The notes under the pieces are model-generated. The model did not search any database. It was not told the DNA's origin and saw only the letters and a list, made by a program, of their open reading frames with translations. A stretch of DNA of 64,000 bases from Cheilinus undulatus (lineage: Eukaryota; Chordata; Actinopteri; Labriformes; Labridae), in the NCBI RefSeq assembly GCF_018320785.1, contig NC_054867.1, positions 54,943,776-55,007,775 of the forward strand, in the 5' to 3' direction. Position 1 is the stretch's first letter. Every line of letters starts with the position of its first letter. Shown one piece after another: positions 12,001 to 24,002 of the stretch. The position numbers were made by a program, and so were the translations under genes.

Positions 12001-15000
12001 TCCCACAGGAACAGAGAACAGCTCTGTGATAATGTCCGACATCGATACGGTACTTAGGGAACATCTCTGCTTTCTCACGGCGTCCGTAACACGCCATCAC
12101 AAAAGAAGCTTTGTTTCCAGAGTCACTTCAGGGAACAGAGACACATTCAGGTCTGGACGTCCAAATGTTCAGGAACACACCAAAGAACACCAGCTAGGAG
12201 AGAAGATCATGGGGAACCTTCTAGAAAATTCAGATCCTCAGTTCCTCTGGCTGCAGACTGGTGATTGGTTATCTTTCTTATTTCAGAGACACAGTGCTGG
12301 GCCACATTCTGAAAGGGTCACAAAAGCATGGTTTCACAGTGAAAGAAGGCGGAGCTAGACTGGCCTGAATGTCAAAGGAAAGGATGGGACGTTTGATAGG
12401 CTTTAAGGATTAGCATCATCTTCATAGGCAAGGGTGGAATGTTTTATAGGCTTTAAATGATGATCATCATCGTCAACAGCAAGGATAGAATGTTTTATAT
12501 GCTTTAAAGGTTGGCATCATCTTCATAGGCAAGGGTGGAATATTTTATATGCTTTAAATGATGATCATCATCGTCAACAGCAAGGATAGAATGTTTTATA
12601 TGCTTTAAAGGTTGGCATCATCTTCATAGGCAAGGGTGGAATGTTTTATAGGCTTTAAATGATGATCATCATCATCAACAGCAAGGATGGAATGTTTTAT
12701 AGGCTTTAAAAGTTGGCATCATCTGCATAGGCAAGGGTGGAATGTTTTATAGGCTTTAAATGACGATAATCATCGTCAACAGCAAGGATAGAATGTTTTA
12801 TAGGCTTTAAAGTTTGGGATCATCTTCAAAGGCAATGATGGAATGTTTTATAGGCTTTAAAGGTTGGGATCATCTTTATAGGCAAGGGTGGAATGTTTTA
12901 TAGGCTTTAAAGGTTGGCATCATCTTCATAGGCAAGATTGGAATGTTTTATAGGCTTTAAATGATGATGATCATCGTCAACAGCAAGGATAGAATGTTTT
13001 ATAGGCTTTAAAAGATGATCATCATCTTCATAGGCAAGGGTGGAATGTTTTATAGGCTTTTAATGATGATCATCATCGTCAACAGCAAGGATAAAATGTT
13101 TTATAGGCTTTAAAGGTTGGCATCATCTGCATAGGAAAGGGTGGAATGTTTAATAGGCTTTAAATGATCATCATCATCGTCAACAGCAAGGATAGAATGT
13201 TTTATAGGCTTTAAAGGTTGGGATCATCTTCAAAGGCAATGATGGAATGTTTCATCTGATTAATATAATGAGTTCATCTTCAAAGGCAATGATGGAATGT
13301 TTCATCTGATTAATATAATGAGTTCATCTTCAAAGGCAATGATGGAATGTTTTATCTGATTAATATAATGAGTTCATCTTCAAAGGCAATGATGGAATGT
13401 TTTATCTGATTAATATAATGAGTTCATCTTCAAAGGCAAGGATGGACTCTTTATAGGCTTTGAAGATTGGTATCATCTTTAAAGGCAAGGGTGGGATGTT
13501 TTAAAAGCTTTAGTCCAAGGATGGACTGTTTATAAGCTTTGAATTATACATTTGATTATATGATGATATCATCTTCAAAGGCAAGAGTGGAGTGTATTAT
13601 AAGCTTTATATAATGGCATTATTTTCATGGGGGAGGGTGGAATGTTTATGGGCTTTAAAGATTGACACCATCTTCAAAGGCAAGGATTGACTGTTCATAG
13701 TCTTTAAATATTGCCATCATCTGTAAAGGGCAAGGATAGAATGTTTTATATGCTTTAAAGGTTGGGATCATCTTCATAGGCAAGGGTGGGATGTTTTAAA
13801 AGCTTTAGTCCAAGGGTGGAATGTTTATAGGCTTTAAAGACTAGCATCATCTAAGGCAGAGGATGGAATGTTGACTTGATCTTCATGCTAGCATGCTGAG
13901 ATTCTTAATTAGCCTCTTTAGTAGCGTACATGGTAGTGTTGTGTTCACTGGTGTCCTATCATCCATGCAAGCCTAACTTGTGGACGTGCATCCCATCCTG
14001 CCGTCTCTCCCCTCCTACAGCCCACTAGGACGCTCTAATAATGGCTTCCATTGTCATTGTGAAAGCTAGAGGGGAAATATTGAACCCTGCCATAACACCT
14101 TCCTCTGGTCTTTGCCAGCCTGTTGTGAGATTTGTGCACGACGACACATCCTAACACCTCTGAAGTCTGTTTTTACTAAATGTACCACTACCTCTGCACG
14201 TTAAAGAAATCAAACACACTCCAGATAAGACCATGGATCCAGATGCGTTTGCCAGATCTAAAAGTAGGACATGTAAATCCCTATTCTCTACCTTCAGCTG
14301 ATTGAATCTGATGTCAAATCATGCTTGTGTGTTTTATGCAACCTTTAAAACCTGGGATCCCTGCTTTTCATACTGTTATGTCTATTGATCTATTCATTTC
14401 TAAATAATTGGATAACCTCTTCCCCTCCACACTCAGGAGTGGGATAGTATGAAACTGGCTCAGATCAGAGGACTCCTTCTCCTTAGGAATCGGGATTCCC
14501 ACTGCTCTACACAGGCTTTTGGAATAGACTGTTTCTCCTAAACTACTCTTAATGACAAACCTTTACTAATACTTGTTTGGAGCATTTTAGCACTGAGGCC
14601 TCCTCATTTCATCCATGGGTGAGCAAACAGGAAAACTGCTCAGAGATAGAGCTCTCTGATGAATGACTGGACCCCTCACTACTCCATGAAACCTGACCAC
14701 AAAGCTCTGAAACTTTAAAGAGCATCTCCCCTCATGCAGAGAAGTAATCAGCCAGATGCATCCAGGACACAGCGTTAGGTCTGTTTTAGAATGATGACCC
14801 AGTTCCATCTATACCAGGGGTCAATATCACCAGATTACAGAGAAACCAGATCCTGTTTGTTGGTGCTTTTTCTGCAGGAATAATCCCTGAAGAGTTCACT
14901 AAAGGACGGAGATGTAAAACCTTAAAAAGAGACAAAAAGTCAACAAATCATCTGGGATTTAAACCCCCATTTAAACCTGCATTCTTTTCTTTTGGAGTCG

Positions 15001-18000
15001 GATATTTTAGCTCTTTGTCCCACTTTGCTCCGCTGAGTTTGGTTGTAACCTGATAAGGCGGGTCAGACACAGCGTGGTCCAGTCTCTCAGGTAGATTATT
15101 CTGTTTGAACAGAAGACAGGCTTTGTGTTCAGAGGTGGAGGGATGAAAGGTAGAGGATAGATTCACCCGCTGCAGGCCGGTAACACGAGAGGAGTACATC
15201 TAGCCCAGAGTAGACTTTCACATCCAGCTGATTATCTGCAGGAATGACAAGGTTACAGTAACCTCCTATCATCCATGCACGGACATCCTTATACGTCCAT
15301 GCATGAATATTTTTATACGTCCATGCATGGACATTTTTATATGTCCATGCATGGACATTTTTATACATCCATACACTGGCCTCCATATACAGTCATGGAC
15401 TTAAGTATTGGCACCCCTGGAATTTTTCCAGAAAATACACCATTTCTCCCAGAAATTGTTGCAATCACAAATGCTTTTGGTATACTCATGTTTATATCCT
15501 TTATGTGCATTGGAACAACACAAAAAACCTGAAAAAAGCCAAAATTGACATAATTTTACACAAAACTCAAAAAATTATTGGCACCCTCAACTTAATATCT
15601 GGTTTCACACCCTCAGAAAAAAATAACTGAAACCAATCTCTGCCTATAACCATCAACAAGCTTCTTACTCCTCTCAGCTGGAATTTTGGACCACTCTTCT
15701 TTTGCAAACTGCTCCAGGTCTCTCAGATTTGAAGGGTGCTTCTTCAACAGCAGTTTTGAGATCTCTCCATAGGTGTTCAATGGGATTTAGATCTGGACTC
15801 ATTGCTGGCCACTTCAGAACTCTCCAGCTTTGTCTCCAACCATTTCTTGGTGCTTTTTGAGGTATGTTTGGGGTCATTGTCCTGCTGGAACATCCATGAC
15901 CTCTGACCCAGACCCAGCTTTCTGACACTAGGCCCTACATTGTGGCCCAAAACTCCAGACTCCAGTCTGGCTTTTTTATGTCTCTTTGTCAGCAGTGGGG
16001 TTCTCCTCAGTCTCCTGCCATAGCGCTTCATCTCATTCAGATGACCACGTATGGTCCCAGCTGACACTTTTGCACCTTGAGTCTGCAGGACAGCCTGAAT
16101 TTGTGTGGAAGTTGACTGAGGATGTTTATCCACCATTCCAACTATCCTGTGTTGCATTCTTTTGTCAGTTTTTCTCTTCTGTCCACGTCCAGGGAGATTA
16201 GCCACAGCTCCATGGTTATAAACTTCTTGATTATATTACACACAGTGGACAAAGGATTTCAGGATCTCTGGAGATGGTCTTTAACCTTGAGATTGTTCAT
16301 ATTTTCCACAATTTTGCTTCTTAAGTCCTCAGACAATTCTGGGCTCTTCTTTCTCTCCTCCATGCTTGGTGTGACACACACAGACACACAACACAAATGC
16401 TGAGTCAACTTTTAGACATTCTAACTGGCTTCAGGTGTGATTTCTAGATTGCCAGCACCTGTTACTGCCACAGGTGAGTTTAAATGAGCATCACAGGCTG
16501 GAAATAAAATGATTTACCCACAGTTTTAAAAGGGGGACAAAAATTTTGTCCGGCCTATTTTTTGAGTTTTGTGTAAAATTATGTCAGTTTTGTCTTTTTT
16601 CTTCCGATTTTTTGTGTTGTTCCAGTGCACATAAAGGAAATAAACACATGTATACCAAAAACATTTGTAATTGCAACAATTTCTGGGAGAAATGGTGTAT
16701 TTTCTGGAAAAAATCAAGGGGTGCCAATACTTTCGTCCATGACTGTACATAAAATAAAGCAAAATCAAATAAAGAGACTTGCACGCACTTGTGCAACCGC
16801 AAACATTTGATCATGCACCAGACCTGACACCATCAAGAATCTGCCTTCATTCATCATTTATTGAAGCTGATGCTTAATGGTTTACTGTGGTACACAATGA
16901 TGCAGGCAAGGCTGGATTTCATAACCTCGACCATCCCTCTGTCCTTCTCCATGACCGACCACTGAACCTGTCACTGTCCAGCCAGTAGGTCTAACTTTGT
17001 AAATATCTCTCTGTATGCCATTTTTTTTTACATCTTCTTCTTCTTCATCCTGTTTTTTCTGCAGGTGCGTTATCTTGAGCAGCAGAATAAGATGCTTGAG
17101 ACCAAGTACGAGCTGCTGCAGGGTCAGGGCGTGGGCCGCTCCAACGTGGAGCCACTGTTTGAAGCCTACATGGCAGGCCTGCGGCGTCAGATGGACCTGG
17201 TCAACAACGACAAGATTAAACTGGACGGAGAGCTGAGGAACATGCAGGGGCTGGTGGAGGACTACAAACACAAGTGAGTACATGACTCACCATGATTTAT
17301 AGAAAGAATGACGGGAACAATGGTAGCTGGAACCATCGTGATAGGAGGACGATGAATTTTGATTTGAATTTCTTCAGAATTTAATATCCATGCATGTAGA
17401 TCACAATGGCAACAGAAATAGAAGCTGCAAACAACAGTGGTCAATTTTTTATTACCAAAAATAACAAAATGGAAGAAAAAAGTTGTGCTGTTCAAGATCA
17501 GCAACATTTCCTTATGCATGCTGTCTTACTTCCTCAAAAACTTTGGATATGTTTCCTCCTAAACGTCAACTAAAATGCACACATACACTATATTGCCAAA
17601 AGTATTGACTCACCCATCCAAATAATGTAAATCAGGTGTTCCAATCACTTCCATGTCCACAGGTGTATAAAATCATCACCTAGGCATGCAGACTGTTTCT
17701 ACAAACATTAGTGAAAGAATGGCTCGCTCTCAGGAGCTCAGTGAATTCCAGCGTGGTACTGTGATAGGATTCAGTCCAGTGGTGAAATTTCCTGGCTCCT
17801 TGTCATTCCTGCAGATAATCAGCTGGATGTGACAGTCAACTGTCAGTGGTATTATAACAAAGTGGAAGCCATTGGGAACGACAGCAACCCAGCCACCAAG
17901 TGGTAGGCCACGTAAAATGACGGAGTGGGGTCAGCAGATGCTGAGGTCATAGTGCGAAGAGACCGCCAACTTCCTGCAGAGTCAATGGCTACAGACCTCC

Positions 18001-21000
18001 AAACTTCATGTGGCCTTCAGATTAGCTCAAGAACAGTGGTAGAGAGCTTCATGGAATGGGTTTCCATGGTAACAGCTGCATCCAAGCCATACATCACCAA
18101 GTGCAATGCAAAGCATCGTCACTGGACTCTAGAGCAGTGGAGACGCCTTCTCTGGAGTGACCAATCGCGCTTCTCCATCTGGCAATCTGATGGACCAGTC
18201 TGGGTTTGGTGGTTACCAGGAGAACGGTTCTTGTCTGACTGCATTGTGCCAAGTGTAAAGTTTTGTGGAGGGGGGATTATGGTGTGGGCTTGTTCTTCAG
18301 GGGCTGGGCTTGGCCCCTTAGTTCCAGTCAAAGGAACTCTGAATGCTTCAGCATACCAAGAGATTTTGGACAATTCCATGCTCCCAACTTTGTGGGAACA
18401 GTTTGGGGATGGCCCCTTCCTGTTCCAACATGACTGTGCACCAGAGCACAAAGCAAGGTCCATAAAGACATGGAGGAGAGAGTTTGGTGTGGATCAACTT
18501 GACTGGCCTGCACAGAGTCCTGACCTCAACCCCATAGAACACCTTTGGGATGAATTAGAGCAGAGACTGAGAGCCAGGCCTTCTGGTCCAACATCAGTGT
18601 GTGACCTCACAAATGTGCTTCTGGAAGAATGGTCAAAAATTCCCATAAACACACTCCTAAACCTTGTGGAAAGCCTTCCCAGAAGAGTTGAAGCTGTTAT
18701 AGCTGCAAAAGGTGGACCCACGTCATATTAAACCCTATGGATTAAGAATGGGATGTCACTGAAGTTCATATGCTAGTCAAGGCGGGTGAGTGAATACTTT
18801 TGGCAATATGGTGTATATTGGCAACAGTTCCATGTGGAATTGGAAATTAAACCCTGAATTCTGTCTATACCGCACACAAATATTGGCAACACTTCTACCC
18901 AGAATTCACAAAAAACTTTACATGCTTTCTATGTTTTTTTAAATTCACAGGTAAAACTCCAGCTCCCTGAGTTTATTACACACAAGCACTGGAAACATTT
19001 CCTCATGAACTCTTTCTTAGTTGCACTCAGATATTATCAACAGTTCTTCATGGAAATGTTGCCTGTTTTCTGATGGTTTAGGTCAGTTTGATCAGGTTTC
19101 TGGTGGTTCATTCCTCTCTCGCCTGTTTGCTGACACAGACGTGCTTTATTAAATGTTTTCGTACTTTTTCAGGCTATTGACCATTAAAATAATGGACTGA
19201 AGTGTTTTAAAACCCAAGTTATCTAAAACTGCCACAGAATTATAGAACAGAGGGGGGATTTGATCACTGAACAAACTTTCCCACTTAAAAATAGACATCT
19301 CATAAATCATTTTGTAGTTTTGATTTATAACAGGAAGTCATGAAAAAATGAACAGAAATTCAGCTTTTTGAATTGTCGCATCATCTCTGATGCCTTATAG
19401 CAGTGGTTCTCCACCTTGGAGTCGGGATCCCCTTCAGGGGCACGAGACACTTAGAGGGGGTCTCCAGATGCCCTAAAAAGCTAATAATATTCTTTTTAAT
19501 TGCACTGTTGCCACTTGACACCAGTTTTGTCAAATTTTAACCCCTTTTCATTTTTTCCCCACCAATTTAAACACATTTTTTGCCATTTAACAACAATTTT
19601 TGTCAGTTTTGAACTCAGCCCACCACTTTTCTGCCTGTTCTTGCCACTTAAGCTTAAACCCCTTAACGCCTGTTGTCGCATATTTGATACATACTTTTAA
19701 ACTGCCTCTATCTCATCAGTATGCTCAATTAATTACTCAAAAAAACTTTTGAATACAATCTGAAAAATGATAAAAATGCTCTCAAGTGGATTATCATTTA
19801 CCAAAAACACCTAATGAATGAGATGAGATTCTAAAAATAAATTTGTGAAATTTTATGTAAATCTGGATTTTTTCAAAAATTTCAGTAGAAAGTTAGATGA
19901 ACATTTCAGTTCCAAAAAATGAGAATTTTCTGGCCATTATTTGTGTTTTCAGGCTTTAAGGGGTTAATGTTGCCTCTGTTGACCCATTATTGCCACTTTT
20001 AACCTCTTTTTACCACTTTTTATGTCGTTTTTTAACCCCATTTCATTTGCCCATTTCTGCTAGTTTAACTAATTTCTTCCAATATAAGCCTATTTTTAAT
20101 TTTTTTCAGTTAACCCTTTTTGCCAGGTTTCTAGCTATTTTTCATCTCATTTCACCAAATTTCCACCCAATTTGCCAATTTAAAGCCATTTCAGCATTTT
20201 AACTCCCTTTTACCTCTATCTATGCCCATTTCTGTATCTTTAACCCATTTTTGCCATCTTTTTATGCTATTTTTGTCTCATTTTTGGCACTTCTAACCCA
20301 TTTCAGCTACTTTTAAAATCCTTTTCCACCATTTTTGGCCATAATTAACCCACTGTAGCCATTTTAAAACCAATTTAAATTCTTTGTTTTTTAACAAAGG
20401 GGTTTACATTTTTAAGAAGGCTATTTAATACACGAATGACTAAAAAAAGATATTTGTTTCTTTGATAAGAGTGGTTATTATTTAGGTTAGATATAAAATA
20501 TAGATATCACAGCTTAACTTTACACTAGACCATGGTTTTGTTGACTTCCATGAGCCCCCAGTTTGGCCAGCCCCAGAAAGCTCTCCCCTTTATCCCCCTA
20601 ATGAGCGGCCTTGTCTCCACATGACTGTTCCTGAATGTTCATGGCTGTTCAGCCACCTTCAGGTTCAGTGGGGGTCCCCGGTCTCTGCCACCTTTATTCT
20701 GGGGGTCACGGGCTGAAAAGGTTGAAAACCCCCGCTTTATAAGACATAAAAAATGTTTTTTCTCATGTAGGTACGAGGACGAGATCAACAAGAGGAACAA
20801 CCTGGAGAACGACTTTGTCATCCTGAAGAAGGTCAGTGCTCTCACATTCATACCCACGGGTGTGGCGAGTAAAACGAACCGCGGTATTATCTCCTTCCTT
20901 TGTCCTCGTTGTCTCCATGCTCTAGATTCCCACATTATCCAAACACCATGAATGCATCGGCCGCTTCACTTTGAAATGTTTTCAAAAAATAGACAACGTA

Positions 21001-24000
21001 CCGAACAAGATCACAAAAATAAAACCAAGAAAATAATCACCTCTCAGCATCCTAATATGTTTGAAGAGAGTTCAGATTTCCTGCGGTATTCCTGGAGTTG
21101 AATCCTTAGAGATCAGGGATCATCAAGTACATGCATGAGGGCCAGATTTAGTCTTGATAGAGACTGTGGTGGCCGGACTTTCAAATAAACAAAAACTGTA
21201 TGAATGTTTTGGCCTAGAAAGCACATGATTGGACAAGTATTTTCTTTAACAGTGAGATCTGTCCCCATCACTGGACCCCTGAAAACCCCAGAGAACGGGC
21301 ACTCCCCAGTCATGATTCAGCATCAATATGAACCCATTTTTAACACTTTTTAACTCTTTTTCAGTATTTGATTTGGCCATTTCTTCAACATTTTTGCCAC
21401 TCGTAACCCATTTTTGATCACTTTTGCCACTTTTAAATCAATTTTGCCACTAATGGCCCAAATGCCATTTAGCACCACTCTTTAACCCCATTTCACTCCT
21501 TTACCAGGCCATGTCTGCAATATTTTTGCTACTCGGAACCATTTTAAATACTTTCTGCCACTTCTACCCATTTTTGCCACTCTCACCTCTTCTCACCACT
21601 CTATCCTGCCATTTTAGCATCGGTCTTAATCTATTTTTTATATTTTTTGTGCCACTTTAAACCCTTTTTGATACTTTTTGCCCACCTTTTGCCACTTTTT
21701 AACCTCTATTCACCACTTTTCCTGCCATTTTTGTCCCTTTCTGCCACTCTACAACCAATTTTGACACTTATCACCCATTTTTGCCTCTCTAACCCCTTTT
21801 TTCACCACTTAATCTGACTATTTTTGCAACATTTCTGCCAGTCTTTATATTTTTATATTTTTATTTACTAATAATGACTGGCGAGTGGATTTCTGTAAAA
21901 ACAGATCAAATCTTAAGTCATTCTAGTTAAAAATGTTTTAATATCCGTCATTTTGGGGGATGGACTTACATCTGCAGATATTTAAAGTCCAAAGATAAAG
22001 CCACAACATTCTTTTCCTCCTCACATTTTCTGAATTTAAGGACCTTCTGGGGGCCGGATAGGAAGCTTTGGGGGGCCTGATATGGCCAGTTAATGATCAA
22101 TGTTATAGATCATGTTAGAAATTTGCAACTCTGAGTTTGATTGTTTCTAATGTAAATCTTTAGCAGGCTAACATCCTGTTTAGTGCGTAACAAGGTGAGA
22201 ATTTTCACTGTGAACATGTCACTAATAATCCACGCCGGACATTTTCAAGTTAAATGTTAACTGTTTCTAATAGAAAACACTGGCGGGCTAACATCCTGTT
22301 TAGTGGCGTAGCATGGTGAGAATCGTCACATCGTAGCTTTTTTCAGCCTCACTGAGCCTGTGTGTATGTTCTTGTTCCTCTGATTTAAGGATGTAGACTC
22401 TGCCTACCTGGTGAAGGCCGACCTGGAGGATAAAGTCGGAGCCCTGACGGATGAGATCAACTTCCTGCGGAACATTTATGAAGAGGTATTGACCCTTTCA
22501 TCACTGCAGAGTAAAAATAATGCCAAAAGTATGGATTTGTAGATTTGTGTCTGAATGATTAATTGTGTCAAATATTTATTCTCTAGGATATTCACCTGCA
22601 TCATTCTCAGTAACCTGATCCTCTCTGGCCTTTGCTCACTTTTTAATTTACTGCTATTGATCAGACCGTCTGGCGTTGACTTTGAAGACCTCGCTTCTGT
22701 CTGTTGTATTCCAAGTTTTAACTTTCCAACTAAACAGACTAAATTAAGTCAAACGTGTGCTGCAGGAGCTGCGTGAGCTGCAGGCGAGCATCAAAGACAC
22801 GTCGGTGGTGGTTCAGATGGACAACAGCCGTAGCCTGAACATGGAGCAGATCGTGGTCGAGGTCAAAGCTCAGTACGAAGAGATCGCCGCCCGCAGCCGA
22901 GAGGAGGCCGAAGCCTGGTACAAGTGCAAAGTAAGGCCGGAGAAACAGGGCTTTAGGATGTCGTATATGAAGGGCTTACCTGCAGATATCATTGTCTTTT
23001 ATATCAGCCTAAAGCAGCGTTACTCAACCAAAGAGCCAAATTGTTGAAAAATACCTTTGCAAGAGCCACAGTCTAAGAGCTGAAAAGTGGCAAAAATTGA
23101 GTTAAGCTCTTTAGGAGGTATTAATGACACTAACACGACCGTTTCTACTCCATCTGCAGTTCGACCAGATGTCGGATCAGGCCACTCGCTTTGGAGACGA
23201 GCTCCGCCTCGTGAAGGGCGAGGTGGCCGAGGTCAACAGGCTGATCAGCCGTCTGCAGAGTGAGATCGAGGCCGTCAAAGCTCAGCGCAGCGGCCTGGAG
23301 AACCAGCTGGCCGAGGCCGAGGAACGAGGAGAGCTCGCCGTGAAAGAGGCCAAAGCTCGGACCAGAGACCTGGAGGACGCCCTGCAGAGAGCCAAACAGG
23401 ACATGGCCCGCCAGCTCCGAGAGTACCAGGTGAGTAACACTACTACACAAAACTAGAGCGGTGAATTAAATACTCCACATGTGACTGTCTTCTTCTCCTC
23501 CAGGACCTGATGAACCTCAAACTGGCTCTGGACATCGAGATCGCCACGTACAGGAAGTTGCTGGAAGGGGAGGAGGACAGGTGAGGGGAAGAGGAAGAGG
23601 TGGAGGGGTCCTGGTGTTTCAGAAAACTAACTGACATGTTTTCATCTCTGCAGACTCGGTCAACAGTCCATCCTTAACATCCAGGCCGTCTCCAACTACA
23701 GTGAGTAAAATAAGGAATGTTTGGAATACACGACTCCGTACAATCCTGCCGTCCAACAGTTAGAGACTTCAGGGAGGACGTGGTCTTAGTTCATCCTTAG
23801 CCTTGTTGTCTTTCCCACCCTGACCATAAAACTTCAGCACTTTAAACCCACAGAACATGAAAACTAACGCACCCTCCTCTCTCGGTCTGCAGGTCCAAAG
23901 AGTACTAACGGGTTTCACAGTAGCAGCAGCAGCTCTCCGGCTCCTAAACTGCTGATAAAGACGACTGAGACCAGAGACAGCAGCAGATACAGCACTCACT

Positions 24001-24002
24001 GA
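9059..24002 (+). CDS. Type II keratin (keratin 8-like intermediate filament), 9 exons
   Basis: Exons 9059-9370, 17065-17273, 20771-20831, 22390-22485, 22766-22930, 23160-23429, 23504-23580, 23654-23700 and 23893-24002 join in phase to 1347 nt, 448 aa. The product is a cytoplasmic filament subunit expected to pair with a type I keratin. Residues 1-85 are a Ser/Gly-rich head ending [12 protein letters not shown]; the coiled-coil rod opens with [27 protein letters not shown] and closes at about 383-397 with [14 protein letters not shown]; the 51-residue tail has a Ser run and KTTETRD. Exons 2-5 (209, 61, 96, 165 nt) have the sizes usual for type II keratins. Exons 6 and 7 do not (270+77 instead of 126+221), meaning one intron lost and one at a new site. 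The start was chosen at CACCATGAG, giving a normal head. Introns 1 and 2 contain Tc1 elements. Which teleost keratin paralogue it is cannot be told by eye. Confidence 0.93.
9371..12374. other. Keratin intron 1, left part
   Basis: No coding content. Contains a fragment of the common fish repeat TTTATTTGTATAGCACATTT near 10244, a ~70-bp duplicated block (about 10330-10400 and 11585-11655, CACCCCGTAGA-GGTA core), and near 11465-11505 an hAT-like end GTGGCCCCCGGGCCGCCAGT-TGCCCACCC, related in reverse to about 46910. Confidence 0.5.
12375..13870. repeat. Minisatellite array in keratin intron 1, ~50-bp and ~101-bp dimer units
   Basis: Inverted orientation of the 3155-4510 family: CAAGG.TGGAATGTTTTATA-GGCTTTAAA followed by a GATCATCATC spacer. 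From 12400 to 13200 two variants alternate (CATAGGCAAGGGTGG and CAACAGCAAGGATAG), giving a higher-order unit of about 101 bp. At 13230-13440 a 50-bp variant with CTGATTAATATAATGAGTT is repeated four times almost perfectly. Confidence 0.9.
13871..15287. other. Keratin intron 1, no gene recognised
   Basis: Apparently low-repeat intron sequence. 15218-15252 is a perfect 35-bp reverse-complement match to 17798-17832 inside the Tc1 element of intron 2. Confidence 0.5.
15288..15375. repeat. 24-bp tandem repeat with GTCCATGCATGGAC palindrome
   Basis: About four units of TCCATGCATGGACATTTTTATA. It ends about 15 bp before the Tc1 element at 15390, whose terminus CAGTCATGGAC resembles the unit. Confidence 0.75.
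15390..16745 (-). mobile_element. Tc1-like transposon, internally deleted, in keratin intron 1
   Basis: Terminal inverted repeats of about 200 bp begin CAGTCATGGAC and are flanked by TA on both sides. A minus-strand transposase relic (15674-16205) starts [15 protein letters not shown] with an HTH region and retains QQDN and [15 protein letters not shown] of the DDE domain. Compared with the copy at 61047-62674 it lacks about 272 bp, including the first catalytic Asp; the junction near 15953 lies at a CTCCAG microhomology. Two frameshifts in the catalytic part are shared with that copy. Confidence 0.93.
17586..18813 (+). mobile_element. Tc1-like transposon (second family) in keratin intron 2
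   Basis: Ends CACTATATTGCCAAAAGTAT and its inverse near 18790-18813, flanked by TA. The transposase starts near 17719 ([18 protein letters not shown]) but its N-terminal part is broken, including a 35-bp foreign block at 17798-17832. The rest is open to 18731. Confidence 0.93.
17925..18731 (+). pseudogene. Tc1 transposase catalytic region, 268 aa open
   Basis: DDE-superfamily transposase that would cut and paste the element at its terminal repeats. Visible catalytic residues: Asp in LLWSDQSRF, Asp in FQHDCAPEH and Glu in [13 protein letters not shown], with 34 residues between the last two, the DD34E spacing of Tc1. Part of the N-terminal DNA-binding region lies upstream in broken frames, so it is an N-terminally disrupted copy whose catalytic triad is intact. 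Confidence 0.85.
19401..20734 (+). mobile_element. Non-autonomous hAT-like element (CAGTGGTTCT family), keratin intron 2
   Basis: Starts CAGTGGTTCTCCACCTTGG and ends GGTTGAAAACCCCCG, flanked by CCTTATAG and CTTTATAA (diverged 8-bp duplication). Interior T-rich TTTTGCCA array as in 5401-6279. It ends about 36 bp before keratin exon 3 and carries a nested insertion at 19654-19967. Confidence 0.8.
19654..19967. mobile_element. Nested short TIR element with TTAA ends (piggyBac-like MITE)
   Basis: Left end TTAAACCCCTTAACGCCTG and right end CAGGCTTTAAGGGGTTAA are inverted repeats bordered by TTAA. The sister element at 5401-6279 has the uninterrupted site GGCTTAATGTTGCCTCTG near 5653, so TTAA is the duplicated target, as for piggyBac elements. 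About 310 bp with no ORF. Confidence 0.82.
21114..22102. mobile_element. Non-autonomous hAT-like element, keratin intron 3
   Basis: Ends CAGGGATCATCAAG and the inverse TTAATGATCAATG, flanked by TTAGAGAT and TTATAGAT (8-bp duplication with one mismatch). The interior carries GGGCCAGATTT/GGGGGCCGGAT and a TTTTGCCACT array, with no transposase. Confidence 0.75.
23010..23100. repeat. Fragment of GAGCCAAA hAT-like element in keratin intron 5
   Basis: GTTACTCAACCAAAGAGCCAAA-TTGTTGAAAAATAC matches the left end of the element at 26692-27404. The rest is missing. Confidence 0.65.

Noticed and set aside
17015-17283. Frames overlapping keratin exon 2 on both strands
   Set aside because: They are shadows of the coding exon, whose rod-domain frame is unmistakable.
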